A stretch of 7,350 nt of DNA from Oscillospiraceae bacterium (GCA_015066165.1 SVOX01000083.1:1-7350); one strand, 5' to 3'; positions 1-5,930 are shown, counted from the stretch's first letter. Notes: generated by a model not told the origin, from the letters alone. Made by a program: numbers and translations.

Positions 1-171
1 CTTATGTACCGTAATCTTTTATACACTGCGGTAACAAGGGCAAAAACACGGCTTATTCTTGTTGGGAACCGTGAAATATGGGATAATATGGCGGCTAACG
101 ATCGCAAAACTTTAAGATATACTTTACTTAAAAATTTTATAAGGACAAATGCTTTTGATGAAAGTTTTTAA
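1..171 (+). CDS. recD2: RecD2-type (UvrD/RecD superfamily 1) ATP-dependent DNA helicase, C-terminal end only
   Basis: The window opens inside this gene; 56 codons and a TAA stop remain. The fragment contains LLYTAVTRAKTRLILVG at local residues 6-22. This is the last conserved helicase motif (motif VI) of superfamily 1 helicases of the UvrD/RecD group, where the arginine of TRAK acts in ATP hydrolysis. In RecD2 proteins this motif sits near the C-terminus, and here only about 34 residues follow it, which fits. RecD2 helicases unwind DNA 5' to 3' and act in repair. The family choice within SF1 rests on one motif plus the downstream comF-mreB neighbours, a combination I recall from Clostridia, so UvrD/PcrA-like alternatives remain possible. 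The stop overlaps the start of the next gene by 14-23 nt, implying co-transcription and probably translational coupling. Confidence 0.75.
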   Translation, partial: LMYRNLLYTAVTRAKTRLILVGNREIWDNMAANDRKTLRYTLLKNFIRTNAFDESF

Positions 172-856
172 AGTAATTGCAAATTCTTTGTTTCCAAACA
201 AATGTATCTCGTGCGGTGAAATTGTTGAAAATGATGACTTTTTATGCGATTATTGTTACGAGTTGTTAGAGCGGATTGATTTGCTTAAAATTTGTAAACG
301 TTGCGGAAGAAATAAAAAAGACTGCGAATGTAAATACAGGGTGTTTCATTTTAACGGGTGTGTAGCACCTTTTGAAAACAAGGATATTGCCCGAAAATCT
401 ATGTATAAATTCAAGTTTTCAAAAAATATGCGAACAGCGGATTTTTTCGGCTTTGAAATGGCAAAAGCGGTTGAAACAATATACAAAGAAATTGATTTTG
501 ATTATATAACCTTTGTGCCTATGCACTTTTTGAAAAGGTTAAAACGTGGGTTTAACCAGTCGCAAATTTTGGCAAATAAACTTTCTCGAATATTGGGTAT
601 TCCGTTAAGAGATGATTTACTTAACGTTAAATTTAGTTTCTGTTCTCAACACGATTTGGATTATAAACAAAGATATGAAAATGCAAAAAAGTTATATAAA
701 TATAAACGCAAAATTGCAGGCAAAACAGTGTTGCTTGTTGATGACATAAAAACTACCGGCGCCTCGCTTGATGCTTGTGCAAAACAAATGATTTTGGCAG
801 GAGCGCAAAACGTTTATTGCGTAACGGGGCTTATAACCAAAAGAAAGGAAAGATAA
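149..856 (+). CDS. comFC: ComF family protein (ComFC-like phosphoribosyltransferase-fold protein)
   Basis: The 235-residue product has the standard ComF architecture and size. An N-terminal zinc-binding region has cysteine pairs C19/C22 and C33/C36 and a second cluster C49, C52, C59 and C61. The middle section contains FVPMHFLKRLKRGFNQSQ, the conserved ComF proline/GFNQS region. The C-terminal type I phosphoribosyltransferase loop is VLLVDDIKTTGAS at residues 194-206, with the acidic pair D198/D199. In transformable Firmicutes, ComFC is a cytoplasmic late-competence protein thought to help import or handle single-stranded DNA; many non-competent bacteria also keep it. The start is ambiguous. 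ATG 149 lies only 3 nt after AAGGA (141-145), while ATG 158 lies 12 nt after it and gives a protein three residues shorter. Both overlap the recD2 end, and mreB begins 2 nt after the stop. Confidence 0.92.
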   Translation: MLLMKVFKVIANSLFPNKCISCGEIVENDDFLCDYCYELLERIDLLKICKRCGRNKKDCECKYRVFHFNGCVAPFENKDIARKSMYKFKFSKNMRTADFFGFEMAKAVETIYKEIDFDYITFVPMHFLKRLKRGFNQSQILANKLSRILGIPLRDDLLNVKFSFCSQHDLDYKQRYENAKKLYKYKRKIAGKTVLLVDDIKTTGASLDACAKQMILAGAQNVYCVTGLITKRKER

Positions 857-858
857 AA

Positions 859-1881
859 ATGGCAACCGATATTGGTATTGATTTTGGTTCTTCTAAAACT
901 GTTATTTTTTCAAGTTCAAAGGTGGTATTGGAACTTCCTAACGTTGTAACAGTTGACAGCGACAGTTGGGAGGTTGTATATACAGGTGAAAAAGCAAAGC
1001 AAACTTTAGGTAGAACACCTGAAAGTATGCAAACTGTTTTTCCAATAGAGCACGGTGTTATTTCTGACTATGACTTGGCTGAATATATGCTTAAAGAATA
1101 TATGGAAATGGCGTTTGGCAATAAGGTTTTACGTCCAAGAATTATGGCAACCTTGCCTGCAGGGCTTACCGAACTTCAGCACCACTCTTTAGCCAACGTT
1201 GTTGAGGCGGCAGGGGGTAGGAATATTACGGTTATTGAAAGTCCGCTTGCTATTGCGTTTGGATTAGGGCTTGATTTTTCTTCACCTCGCGGAACACTTG
1301 TGGTTGATATTGGTGCCGGTACTACCGACGTTGCGGTTGTTTCAATGGGTGCTATTGCTACTTGTAACTCTTTTAAAACCGCTTCTTTTGATATTGATGC
1401 GCAAATTATGCGTTACGTTAGAAAAGAGTTTAATATTGAAATTGGCGCTCTTACCGCTGAATCAATTAAAATGAAGATAGGAACTGCCATTCCCCGTCCT
1501 GTTGAAGTTGCGGTTATTGCAAAGGGAAGAAACGTGTTTAACGGTTTGCCCGAAAGTTTTGAAATTACTTCAAGTGAAGTGTATGAAGCAATTAGTGATA
1601 CACTTGACACCATTTGTGATGCTATTCGTGAAGTGTTAAACCGTACTGACCCTGACCTTGTAGCCGATATTATGGAAGACGGTATGTACTTGGCGGGCGG
1701 TGGCTCTTTGCTTAACGGTATGGTGCAAAAAATAGAAGAATATCTTGGTATAAAGGTTCATCATTTGGAAGACCCTGCTCACAGCGTTGTAAAGGGAGCG
1801 GCTGTTGCCCTTAAAAAGAGTGATTTGCTTAAAAATGTTGATTATCAAATGCGTTCTATAAAAGAACTCGTTATTGAATAG
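859..1881 (+). CDS. mreB: MreB/Mbl-family actin-like rod shape-determining protein
   Basis: The 340-residue product matches the usual MreB length. Actin-fold ATPase motifs are visible: phosphate 1 motif IGIDFGSSKT (residues 5-14), phosphate 2 motif VVDIGAGTTDVAV (148-160), a connecting segment with E127 in IESPLAIA (the position of the conserved catalytic-region glutamate), and the adenosine motif AGGGSLLNG (279-287). MreB proteins polymerise on the inner face of the membrane and guide the elongation peptidoglycan machinery. The start is ATG 859, preceded by AAAGGA (844-849) with 9 nt spacing; a longer frame from 775 would run through comF and lacks family similarity at its N-terminus. Some motifs depart from the commonest MreB forms (DFGS for DLGT, DIGAGTT for DIGGGTT, ESPLA for EEPMA), so this may be a secondary paralogue. 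No mreC/mreD is nearby. The family is clear; MreB versus Mbl versus another paralogue is not. Confidence 0.9.
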   Translation: MATDIGIDFGSSKTVIFSSSKVVLELPNVVTVDSDSWEVVYTGEKAKQTLGRTPESMQTVFPIEHGVISDYDLAEYMLKEYMEMAFGNKVLRPRIMATLPAGLTELQHHSLANVVEAAGGRNITVIESPLAIAFGLGLDFSSPRGTLVVDIGAGTTDVAVVSMGAIATCNSFKTASFDIDAQIMRYVRKEFNIEIGALTAESIKMKIGTAIPRPVEVAVIAKGRNVFNGLPESFEITSSEVYEAISDTLDTICDAIREVLNRTDPDLVADIMEDGMYLAGGGSLLNGMVQKIEEYLGIKVHHLEDPAHSVVKGAAVALKKSDLLKNVDYQMRSIKELVIE

Positions 1882-1891
1882 GAGATTTAAT

Positions 1892-3073
1892 ATGTTAAAT
1901 GAGAAAATGTTAGGGCTTGGTGAAAACCGCTCGGTAATTCGTGAGATTTTTGAATTTGGTAATAAACGCAGGGCAGAAGTGGGCGCTCAAAACGTTTATG
2001 ATTTTAGTTTGGGAAACCCAAGTATTCCTGCTCCAAAAGAAGTAAATGAAGCAATGGTTAAATTGCTTACCGAGTTTGATCCCGTAAAACTTCACGGATA
2101 CACTTCGGCGCAAGGTGCTCCCGACGTTAGAAAAACTATTGCGCAAAGTATTGAAAAACGTTTTGGCATTGAAGCCGATATGGACCTTATTTATATGACT
2201 TGCGGTGCGGCGGCTTCGCTTACAATTTGCCTTAACGCTATTTGTAATAACGGTGACGAAGTTATTGCTTTGGCTCCGTTTTTCCCCGAATACCGTGTAT
2301 TTGTTGAAAAAGCGGGTGCAAAACTTGTTGTTTCAAAGTGCCGTGAAAGTGATTTTCAAATTGATTTCATGCAATTAGAAAAAGCAATTACTAAAGATAC
2401 AAAGGCGATTATTGTAAATTCACCTAACAACCCCACGGGTGTTGTATTGTCTAGCGACACAATTAAACAATTGGCAAAACTTTTAGAGCAAAAGCAAAAA
2501 GAATATGGCAAACGTATTTTTATAATTTGCGATGAACCATATCGTGAATTGGCTTATGATGTGGAAGTACCGTACATACCAAATTATTACGATAACACGT
2601 TGGTTTGCTATTCTTACAGTAAGTCACTCTCACTTCCGGGTGAGCGTATAGGTTATATTTTTGTAAGCCCCAAAATTGAAAAGTGCCAAAAGGTTTATGC
2701 CGCAGTTTGCGGTGCGGGCAGAGCGCTTGGCTTTGTTTGTGCGCCTTCGCTTTTGCAACTAACGGTTAAAGACTGTGTTGAACTTACAAGTGACGTTTCG
2801 GTTTACAAGAAAAACCGTGATTTGCTTTACAATTCACTTACAGAATACGGCTATAAAGCCGCCAAGCCCGACGGTGCGTTTTATTTGTTTATTAAGTCAC
2901 CCGAACCCGATGCAAACGCTTTTTGTGAACGTGCTAAAAAGTATGATTTGCTTCTTGTTCCAAGTGATTCGTTTGGTTATGAGGGCTATGTTCGTATAAG
3001 TTACTGCGTTTCAACCGAACAAATTGAAAAATCTTTGCCTTATTTCAAAAAACTCATTGAAGAGTATAAATAA
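1892..3073 (+). CDS. Class I/II pyridoxal phosphate-dependent aminotransferase, substrate unknown
   Basis: The 393-residue product is a fold-type I PLP enzyme of the aspartate aminotransferase class. Visible hallmarks are FSLGNPSIPAP near the N-terminus, the SPNNPTG motif (N180 contacts the cofactor ring), CDEPYREL (D214 pairs with the pyridine nitrogen, with Y217 close by), the Schiff-base lysine K244 in SYSKSLSLPGERIGY, and R368 in YVRISYC, the usual binder of the substrate carboxylate. Such enzymes move an amino group between an amino acid and a 2-oxo acid in the cytoplasm; the sequence does not tell me which. The start is ATG 1892, with AGGAG at 1880-1884 and 7 nt spacing; the AGGAG overlaps the mreB stop codon. 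A TTG at 1874 in the same frame has no suitably placed ribosome binding site. It is the last gene of the left-hand string. No intrinsic terminator with a T-run follows it. Confidence 0.9.
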   Translation: MLNEKMLGLGENRSVIREIFEFGNKRRAEVGAQNVYDFSLGNPSIPAPKEVNEAMVKLLTEFDPVKLHGYTSAQGAPDVRKTIAQSIEKRFGIEADMDLIYMTCGAAASLTICLNAICNNGDEVIALAPFFPEYRVFVEKAGAKLVVSKCRESDFQIDFMQLEKAITKDTKAIIVNSPNNPTGVVLSSDTIKQLAKLLEQKQKEYGKRIFIICDEPYRELAYDVEVPYIPNYYDNTLVCYSYSKSLSLPGERIGYIFVSPKIEKCQKVYAAVCGAGRALGFVCAPSLLQLTVKDCVELTSDVSVYKKNRDLLYNSLTEYGYKAAKPDGAFYLFIKSPEPDANAFCERAKKYDLLLVPSDSFGYEGYVRISYCVSTEQIEKSLPYFKKLIEEYK

Positions 3074-3077
3074 AGCG

Positions 3078-3110
3078 TTCTCCGGTGGGAGAATGGCTAC
3101 CGCTTGCGGT
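3078..3110. repeat. Tandem palindromes resembling a dispersed REP-like intergenic repeat
   Basis: Two adjacent hairpins can be read directly. TTCTCC (3078-3083) pairs with GGAGAA (3088-3093) across a GGTG loop, and ACCG (3099-3102) pairs with CGGT (3107-3110) across CTTG. GGATGAGGTG follows at 3111-3120. This layout resembles a GC-rich repeat that I recall scattered between genes in gut Clostridia; that family assignment is from memory, not from a search. The hairpins lack a T-run, so they are unlikely to be a classic intrinsic terminator, although they could protect the mRNA 3' end of the aminotransferase transcript. Only one copy is present in the window. Confidence 0.5.
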
Positions 3111-3142
3111 GGATGAGGTGTATATGCCTATAAAACTGCATT

Positions 3143-3176
3143 GTAGGGTTGGCGGACGACCAATGGTCGCCCCTAC
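3143..3176. repeat. Imperfect palindrome, possibly part of a dispersed repeat or small MITE-like element
   Basis: GTAGGG (3143-3148) pairs with CCCTAC (3171-3176), and inside it CGACC (3157-3161) pairs with GGTCG (3165-3169) around AAT. An alternative inner pairing is GGCG (3151-3154) with CGCC (3168-3171). The block is much richer in G+C than the A/T-rich DNA after it. A unit of the type GTAGGGGCGACCATTGGTCG is, from memory, common between genes of Clostridia and related gut bacteria. No coding potential is evident and no T-run follows, so a repeat is a better reading than a terminator. Confidence 0.5.
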
Positions 3177-3225
3177 GAAATACAGATTAATTATGTATAT
3201 ATAATGTATTGGTAATAAAAAACTG

Positions 3226-3253
3226 TTGACAAATTTCGATTTTGTGATACAAT
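3226..3253 (+). promoter_or_regulatory. Sigma-A type promoter of the riboswitch-metK transcript
   Basis: A perfect -35 box TTGACA (3226-3231) is followed after 16 nt by TACAAT (3248-3253), one mismatch from the -10 consensus. A TG at 3245-3246 gives an extended -10 element, which compensates for the slightly short spacer. Transcription would start near 3260, about 15 nt before the riboswitch aptamer. Confidence 0.85.
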
Positions 3254-3274
3254 ATTAAAGCAAACTGAATATTT

Positions 3275-3367
3275 CCTTATCAAGAGTGGTGGAGGGACAC
3301 GGCCCGTTGAAGCCCGGCAACCTGTTTTTCAAGGTGCTAAATCCGTCGGTTTATCCGAAAGATGAGG
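3275..3367 (+). ncRNA. SAM-I (S-box) riboswitch aptamer
   Basis: The block carries the S-box signature in order: CTTATCAAGAG, GGTGGAGGGAC, GGCCCGTTGAAGCCCGGCAA, GGTGCTAAATCC and GAAAGATGAGG. P1 forms between CCTTATC (3275-3281) and GATGAGG (3361-3367) with one wobble pair. P3 is short, around a TTTTT loop near 3324-3328. P4 is a minimal CGG/CCG hairpin (3346-3356). SAM-I aptamers bind S-adenosylmethionine and, in Firmicutes, usually stop transcription when SAM is abundant. The position directly upstream of metK, whose product makes SAM, matches this feedback loop. The 3' strand of P1 also takes part in the antiterminator (see the terminator entry). Confidence 0.96.
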
Positions 3368-3380
3368 TTTTTTAAATTTT

Positions 3381-3408
3381 AACCGCTCTTTCGTTGAGCG
3401 GTTTTTTT
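3381..3408 (+). terminator. Riboswitch-controlled intrinsic terminator before metK
   Basis: AACCGCTC (3381-3388) pairs perfectly with GAGCGGTT (3396-3403) across a TTTCGTT loop, and the run of seven T ends at 3408. An alternative antiterminator is visible. GAAAGA (3357-3362) pairs with TCTTTC (3387-3392), and GGTT (3366-3369) pairs with AACC (3381-3384), with G3364-C3386 between them. That pairing uses both the P1 3' strand and the terminator 5' arm, so SAM-stabilised P1 would release the terminator and low SAM would allow read-through into metK. Confidence 0.93.
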
Positions 3409-3430
3409 ATTAAAAGAAAGGAATTTTAAA

Positions 3431-4618
3431 ATGAACAATTATTTATTTACATCCGAATCGGTTACAGAAGGTCATCCCGATAAGGTTTGTGACCAAATTT
3501 CTGATGCTGTTTTAGACGCAATTTTTGCGCAGGATAACAACGCTCGTGTTGCTTGTGAAACCTTTTGTACAACAGGTGTTGTAACCGTTATGGGTGAAAT
3601 TACAACAACTGCTAAAGTTGATATTCCCGCCATTGTTCGTGAAGTTGTTTGCGATATTGGTTACAACAGCGCAAAAGCCGGTTTTGACGGTAATACTTGC
3701 GCAGTTATGACTTCGATTGACAAACAGTCACCCGATATTGCTATGGGTGTTGATAAATCGCTTGAACTTAAAGACGGTGAAGAAGACGGATATAATCTTC
3801 ACGGTGCGGGTGACCAAGGTATGATGTTTGGATATGCTTGTGACGAAACACCCGAACTTATGCCTTTGGCAATTTCTTTGTCACATAAGATGGCAAAAAA
3901 ACTTACTGACGTTAGAAAATCGGGCGAACTTTGTTACCTTAATCCCGACGGAAAAACTCAAGTTACCGTAGAATATGAAAACGGTCAACCAAAGCGTGTT
4001 GATGCGGTTGTAGTTTCAAGCCAACACACCGAAGACGTGACACTTGAAACTTTAAGAGCCGATATACTTGAAAAAGTTATTAAACCGGTTATTCCAAGCC
4101 AACTTTTAGACCAAAACACAAAGATTTACATCAACCCCACAGGTCGTTTTGTAGTGGGCGGTCCGCAAGGGGATACGGGTCTTACAGGTAGAAAAATTAT
4201 TGTTGATACATACGGCGGTTACGCTCGTCATGGCGGCGGTGCTTTTTCCGGTAAAGACCCAACAAAAGTTGACAGAAGTGCGGCTTATGCTGCCCGTTAC
4301 GTTGCAAAAAATATTGTAGCGGCAGGTTTAGCCCGTAAGTGCGAAATTGAACTTGCATATGCTATTGGTGTTGCAACACCTGTATCAATTATGGTTGATA
4401 CTTTTGGAACAGGTGTTGTAAGTGACGAAGAAATTGCAAAGGCGGTTTCCAATACTTTTGATTTAAGACCTTCGGCTATAATTGACACCCTTGATTTACG
4501 CCGTCCCATTTACAGACAAACTGCGGCTTACGGCCATATGGGCAGAACTGATATTGATTTGCCTTGGGAAAAAACCGATAAAGCAGAAATTTTAAAAAAA
4601 TACTTGACAAATGCGTAA
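3431..4618 (+). CDS. metK: S-adenosylmethionine synthetase (methionine adenosyltransferase)
   Basis: The 395-residue product is full length for bacterial MetK. This cytoplasmic enzyme makes S-adenosylmethionine from methionine and ATP, releasing phosphate and diphosphate. The N-terminus has FTSESVTEGHPDKVCDQISDA with the catalytic-region H15 and D17. The hexapeptide signature GAGDQG is at residues 125-130, the second signature GGGAFSGKDPTKVDRSAAY starts at residue 268 with lysines K275 and K279 and D281, and the C-terminus has the usual YGHMGR segment. The start is ATG 3431, preceded by AAAGGA (3417-3422) with 8 nt spacing. It has its own promoter and is preceded by a SAM-I riboswitch, so it should be feedback-controlled by its product. 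It appears monocistronic. Its end overlaps the -35 box of the next operon, and no terminator is evident between them, so some read-through is possible. Confidence 0.98.
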   Translation: MNNYLFTSESVTEGHPDKVCDQISDAVLDAIFAQDNNARVACETFCTTGVVTVMGEITTTAKVDIPAIVREVVCDIGYNSAKAGFDGNTCAVMTSIDKQSPDIAMGVDKSLELKDGEEDGYNLHGAGDQGMMFGYACDETPELMPLAISLSHKMAKKLTDVRKSGELCYLNPDGKTQVTVEYENGQPKRVDAVVVSSQHTEDVTLETLRADILEKVIKPVIPSQLLDQNTKIYINPTGRFVVGGPQGDTGLTGRKIIVDTYGGYARHGGGAFSGKDPTKVDRSAAYAARYVAKNIVAAGLARKCEIELAYAIGVATPVSIMVDTFGTGVVSDEEIAKAVSNTFDLRPSAIIDTLDLRRPIYRQTAAYGHMGRTDIDLPWEKTDKAEILKKYLTNA

Positions 4619-4631
4619 ATTCGTGTATAAT
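4604..4631 (+). promoter_or_regulatory. Consensus sigma-A promoter of the infC-rpmI-rplT operon
   Basis: Both hexamers are perfect: TTGACA (4604-4609) and TATAAT (4626-4631), with a 16 nt spacer. The -35 box lies inside the last codons of metK and the -10 just after its stop codon. Transcription should begin near 4638, giving an infC leader of about 155 nt. Confidence 0.88.
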
Positions 4632-4637
4632 TGATAT

Positions 4638-4757
4638 GACAATAAAGTAGTTCGCATAGCGTCCTCACCCCAAGATTTTGTTCTAAAGGGTTAATAAGTA
4701 TCACAAAGTTTTACTTTGGTATTCTTATGCGTGGGCGTATTGCGTCCACGCTTTTTG
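4638..4757 (+). promoter_or_regulatory. infC operon leader, candidate ribosomal protein L20 leader/attenuator
   Basis: The untranslated leader between the promoter and infC is structured. A hairpin spans 4694-4728: CAAAG/CTTTG around TTTTA, then AT/AT and ATAAG/CTTAT separated by small internal loops. It is followed by an intrinsic terminator. Two upstream segments can compete for the terminator 5' arm: CGCATA (4653-4658) pairs with TATGCG (4726-4731), and GCGTCC (4659-4664) pairs with GGGCGT (4733-4738) using two G-U pairs. In Bacillus subtilis the infC-rpmI-rplT operon is repressed by L20, which promotes termination in the leader. The same gene order and layout suggest the same control here; the L20 site itself is not something I can point to. 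Confidence 0.7.
4729..4757 (+). terminator. Leader terminator (attenuator) upstream of infC
   Basis: GCGTGGGCG (4729-4737) pairs with CGTCCACGC (4743-4751), nine pairs including one G-U, around a TATTG loop, and a TTTTTG tract follows directly. It sits before the infC ribosome binding site rather than after a gene, which marks it as a conditional attenuator. Confidence 0.85.
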
Positions 4758-4779
4758 TATTTATTGCCAAAACTATTTC

Positions 4780-4796
4780 GGAGGTGTATTCACATC
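4780..4796 (+). promoter_or_regulatory. infC ribosome binding site and ATC initiation codon
   Basis: GGAGGTG (4780-4786) is a very strong Shine-Dalgarno sequence, but no ATG, GTG or TTG follows in the infC frame at a usable distance. ATC at 4794 has 9 nt spacing from GGAGG and is the best start; ATT at 4788 is in frame but only 3 nt away. Non-AUG starts of the AUU/AUC type are a known hallmark of infC and allow IF3 to repress its own translation. Confidence 0.75.
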
Positions 4797-5312
4797 AGCA
4801 GTAAAGAACTCGATATTAACGAAGGTATTAAATTTAAAGAAGTTCGTGTAATTTCCAACGACGGTTCACAAATTGGTATTATCCCCGTTGAAAAAGCATT
4901 GGAAGCGGCATATGCTAAAGATTTGGATTTAGTTTGTATTTCGCCTAATGCTCAACCGCCTGTTTGCAAAATTATGGACTACGGTAAGTTCCGTTTTGAA
5001 CAGGCAAAGCGTGAAAAAGAAGCCAAGAAAAACCAAAAGGTTGTTGAAGTTAAAGAAATTCGTTTAGGTTTAAGTATCGATGTACACGACTTTGAAACCA
5101 AAGGTAAACAAGCAATTAAATTCTTAAATGCGGGTAACAAGGTAAAAGTTTCTATCCGTTTCCGTGGCCGTGAACTTGGTCACCCTGAAATTGGCCTTGA
5201 TAATATGGCTCGTTTTGCAGAATTTTGTGCTGATCATTCTACGGTTGAAAAAGCTGCTAAGATGGAAGGCAGGAATATGCTTATGTTCTTGGCTCCGAAA
5301 TCAGGAAAATAA
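4794..5312 (+). CDS. infC: Translation initiation factor IF-3
   Basis: With the ATC start the product is 172 residues, typical for IF3. IF3 binds the 30S subunit, keeps it apart from the 50S subunit and rejects non-cognate start codons. The N-domain begins SSKELDINEGIKFKEVRVIS and contains PVCKIMDYGKFRFEQAK; a lysine-rich linker (EKEAKKNQK) follows, then the C-domain with EIRLGLSIDVHDFETK and RFRGRELGHPE. A TTG 78 nt upstream opens the same frame, but it lies in the leader hairpins and adds residues unlike IF3. The ATC codon predicts autoregulation: when IF3 is plentiful it disfavours initiation here. The gene leads an operon with rpmI 32 nt downstream and shares the upstream attenuator with the two ribosomal protein genes. 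Identity is certain; the exact first codon is not. Confidence 0.96.
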   Translation: MSSKELDINEGIKFKEVRVISNDGSQIGIIPVEKALEAAYAKDLDLVCISPNAQPPVCKIMDYGKFRFEQAKREKEAKKNQKVVEVKEIRLGLSIDVHDFETKGKQAIKFLNAGNKVKVSIRFRGRELGHPEIGLDNMARFAEFCADHSTVEKAAKMEGRNMLMFLAPKSGK

Positions 5313-5344
5313 TGTAAGTTAAAAAATTTTTTGGAGGGACTAAA

Positions 5345-5542
5345 ATGCCTAAAATTAAAACACACAGTGGCGCTAAAAAACGCTTCAAACTCACCAAAAA
5401 CGGCAACGTTAAACGTGCTCATGCTTTTAAGTCGCACATTCTTAACAAGAAAACAACAAAACGTAAGAGAAATCTTCGTAAGACTGTTGTTGCCGATGTA
5501 ACAAACACAGCAACTATCAAGAAACTCATTCCTTATAAATAA
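5345..5542 (+). CDS. rpmI: Large ribosomal subunit protein bL35
   Basis: The 65-residue, strongly basic protein starts MPKIKTHSGAKKRFKLTKNG, the invariant N-terminus of bL35, and is full length for the family. It is a component of the 50S subunit that binds 23S rRNA. GGAGG (5333-5337) lies 7 nt before the ATG. It is the middle gene of the infC-rpmI-rplT operon, with 32 nt to infC and 28 nt to rplT, and should follow the leader attenuation upstream of infC. No internal promoter is evident. Confidence 0.98.
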   Translation: MPKIKTHSGAKKRFKLTKNGNVKRAHAFKSHILNKKTTKRKRNLRKTVVADVTNTATIKKLIPYK

Positions 5543-5570
5543 GGATTAGCCGAATAGGAGGATAAAGTAA

Positions 5571-5930
5571 ATGGCACGTATTAAAGGTGCGTTAGCAACA
5601 CGCAAAAGAAGAAATAAAGTTTTAAAGCTTGCTAAAGGTTACTTTGGCGCTAAATCTAAACTTTTTAAAACTGCTAAAGAAGCAGTTATGAAATCAGGTA
5701 ACTATGCATACGTTGGCAGACGTCTTAAAAAGCGCGATTTCCGTCGTCTTTGGATTACAAGAATTTCTGCTGCTTGCAAAATGAATGATATTAACTATTC
5801 TTCATTCATCAACGGTCTTAACAAGGCAGGTATTGAAATTAACCGTAAGATGTTGGCTGACCTTGCTGTAAATGATGCAAAAGGTTTTGCAACACTTGTA
5901 AAGAACGCTAAAAAAGCACTTGAAAAATAA
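5571..5930 (+). CDS. rplT: Large ribosomal subunit protein bL20
   Basis: The 119-residue basic protein has the usual bL20 length and sequence: MARIKGALATRKRRNKVLKLAKGY at the N-terminus, the SGNYAYVGRRLKKRDFRRLWITRI core, and NYSSFINGLNKAGIEINRKMLADLA in the globular C-terminal domain. bL20 binds 23S rRNA early in 50S assembly. In characterised bacteria its C-terminal domain also binds its own operon mRNA as a repressor, which fits the structured leader at 4638-4757. AGGAGGA (5556-5562) provides a strong ribosome binding site. It is the last gene before a strong terminator. Confidence 0.98.
   Translation: MARIKGALATRKRRNKVLKLAKGYFGAKSKLFKTAKEAVMKSGNYAYVGRRLKKRDFRRLWITRISAACKMNDINYSSFINGLNKAGIEINRKMLADLAVNDAKGFATLVKNAKKALEK

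Noticed and set aside
775..858. Longer in-frame start for the MreB gene, beginning at ATG 775 inside comF
   Set aside because: The added residues do not look like MreB, overlap comF by 82 nt, and a good ribosome binding site precedes ATG 859.
1874..1891. TTG start of the aminotransferase at 1874
   Set aside because: It lies upstream of the ribosome binding site at 1880-1884; ATG 1892 is correctly spaced from that site.
3078..3093. Hairpin after the aminotransferase gene as an intrinsic terminator
   Set aside because: The stem is followed by AATGGC-type sequence, not a T-run, so it fits a repeat better than a classic terminator.
3200..3205. TATAAT in the metK upstream spacer as a second promoter
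   Set aside because: No -35-like hexamer lies 15-19 nt upstream, and the A/T-rich context makes a chance match likely. The promoter at 3226-3253 is far better.
4716..4793. TTG start for infC at 4716, giving a 198-residue protein
   Set aside because: The extra region is the leader hairpin and terminator, its translation is not IF3-like, and the strong GGAGGTG at 4780 would then be internal.
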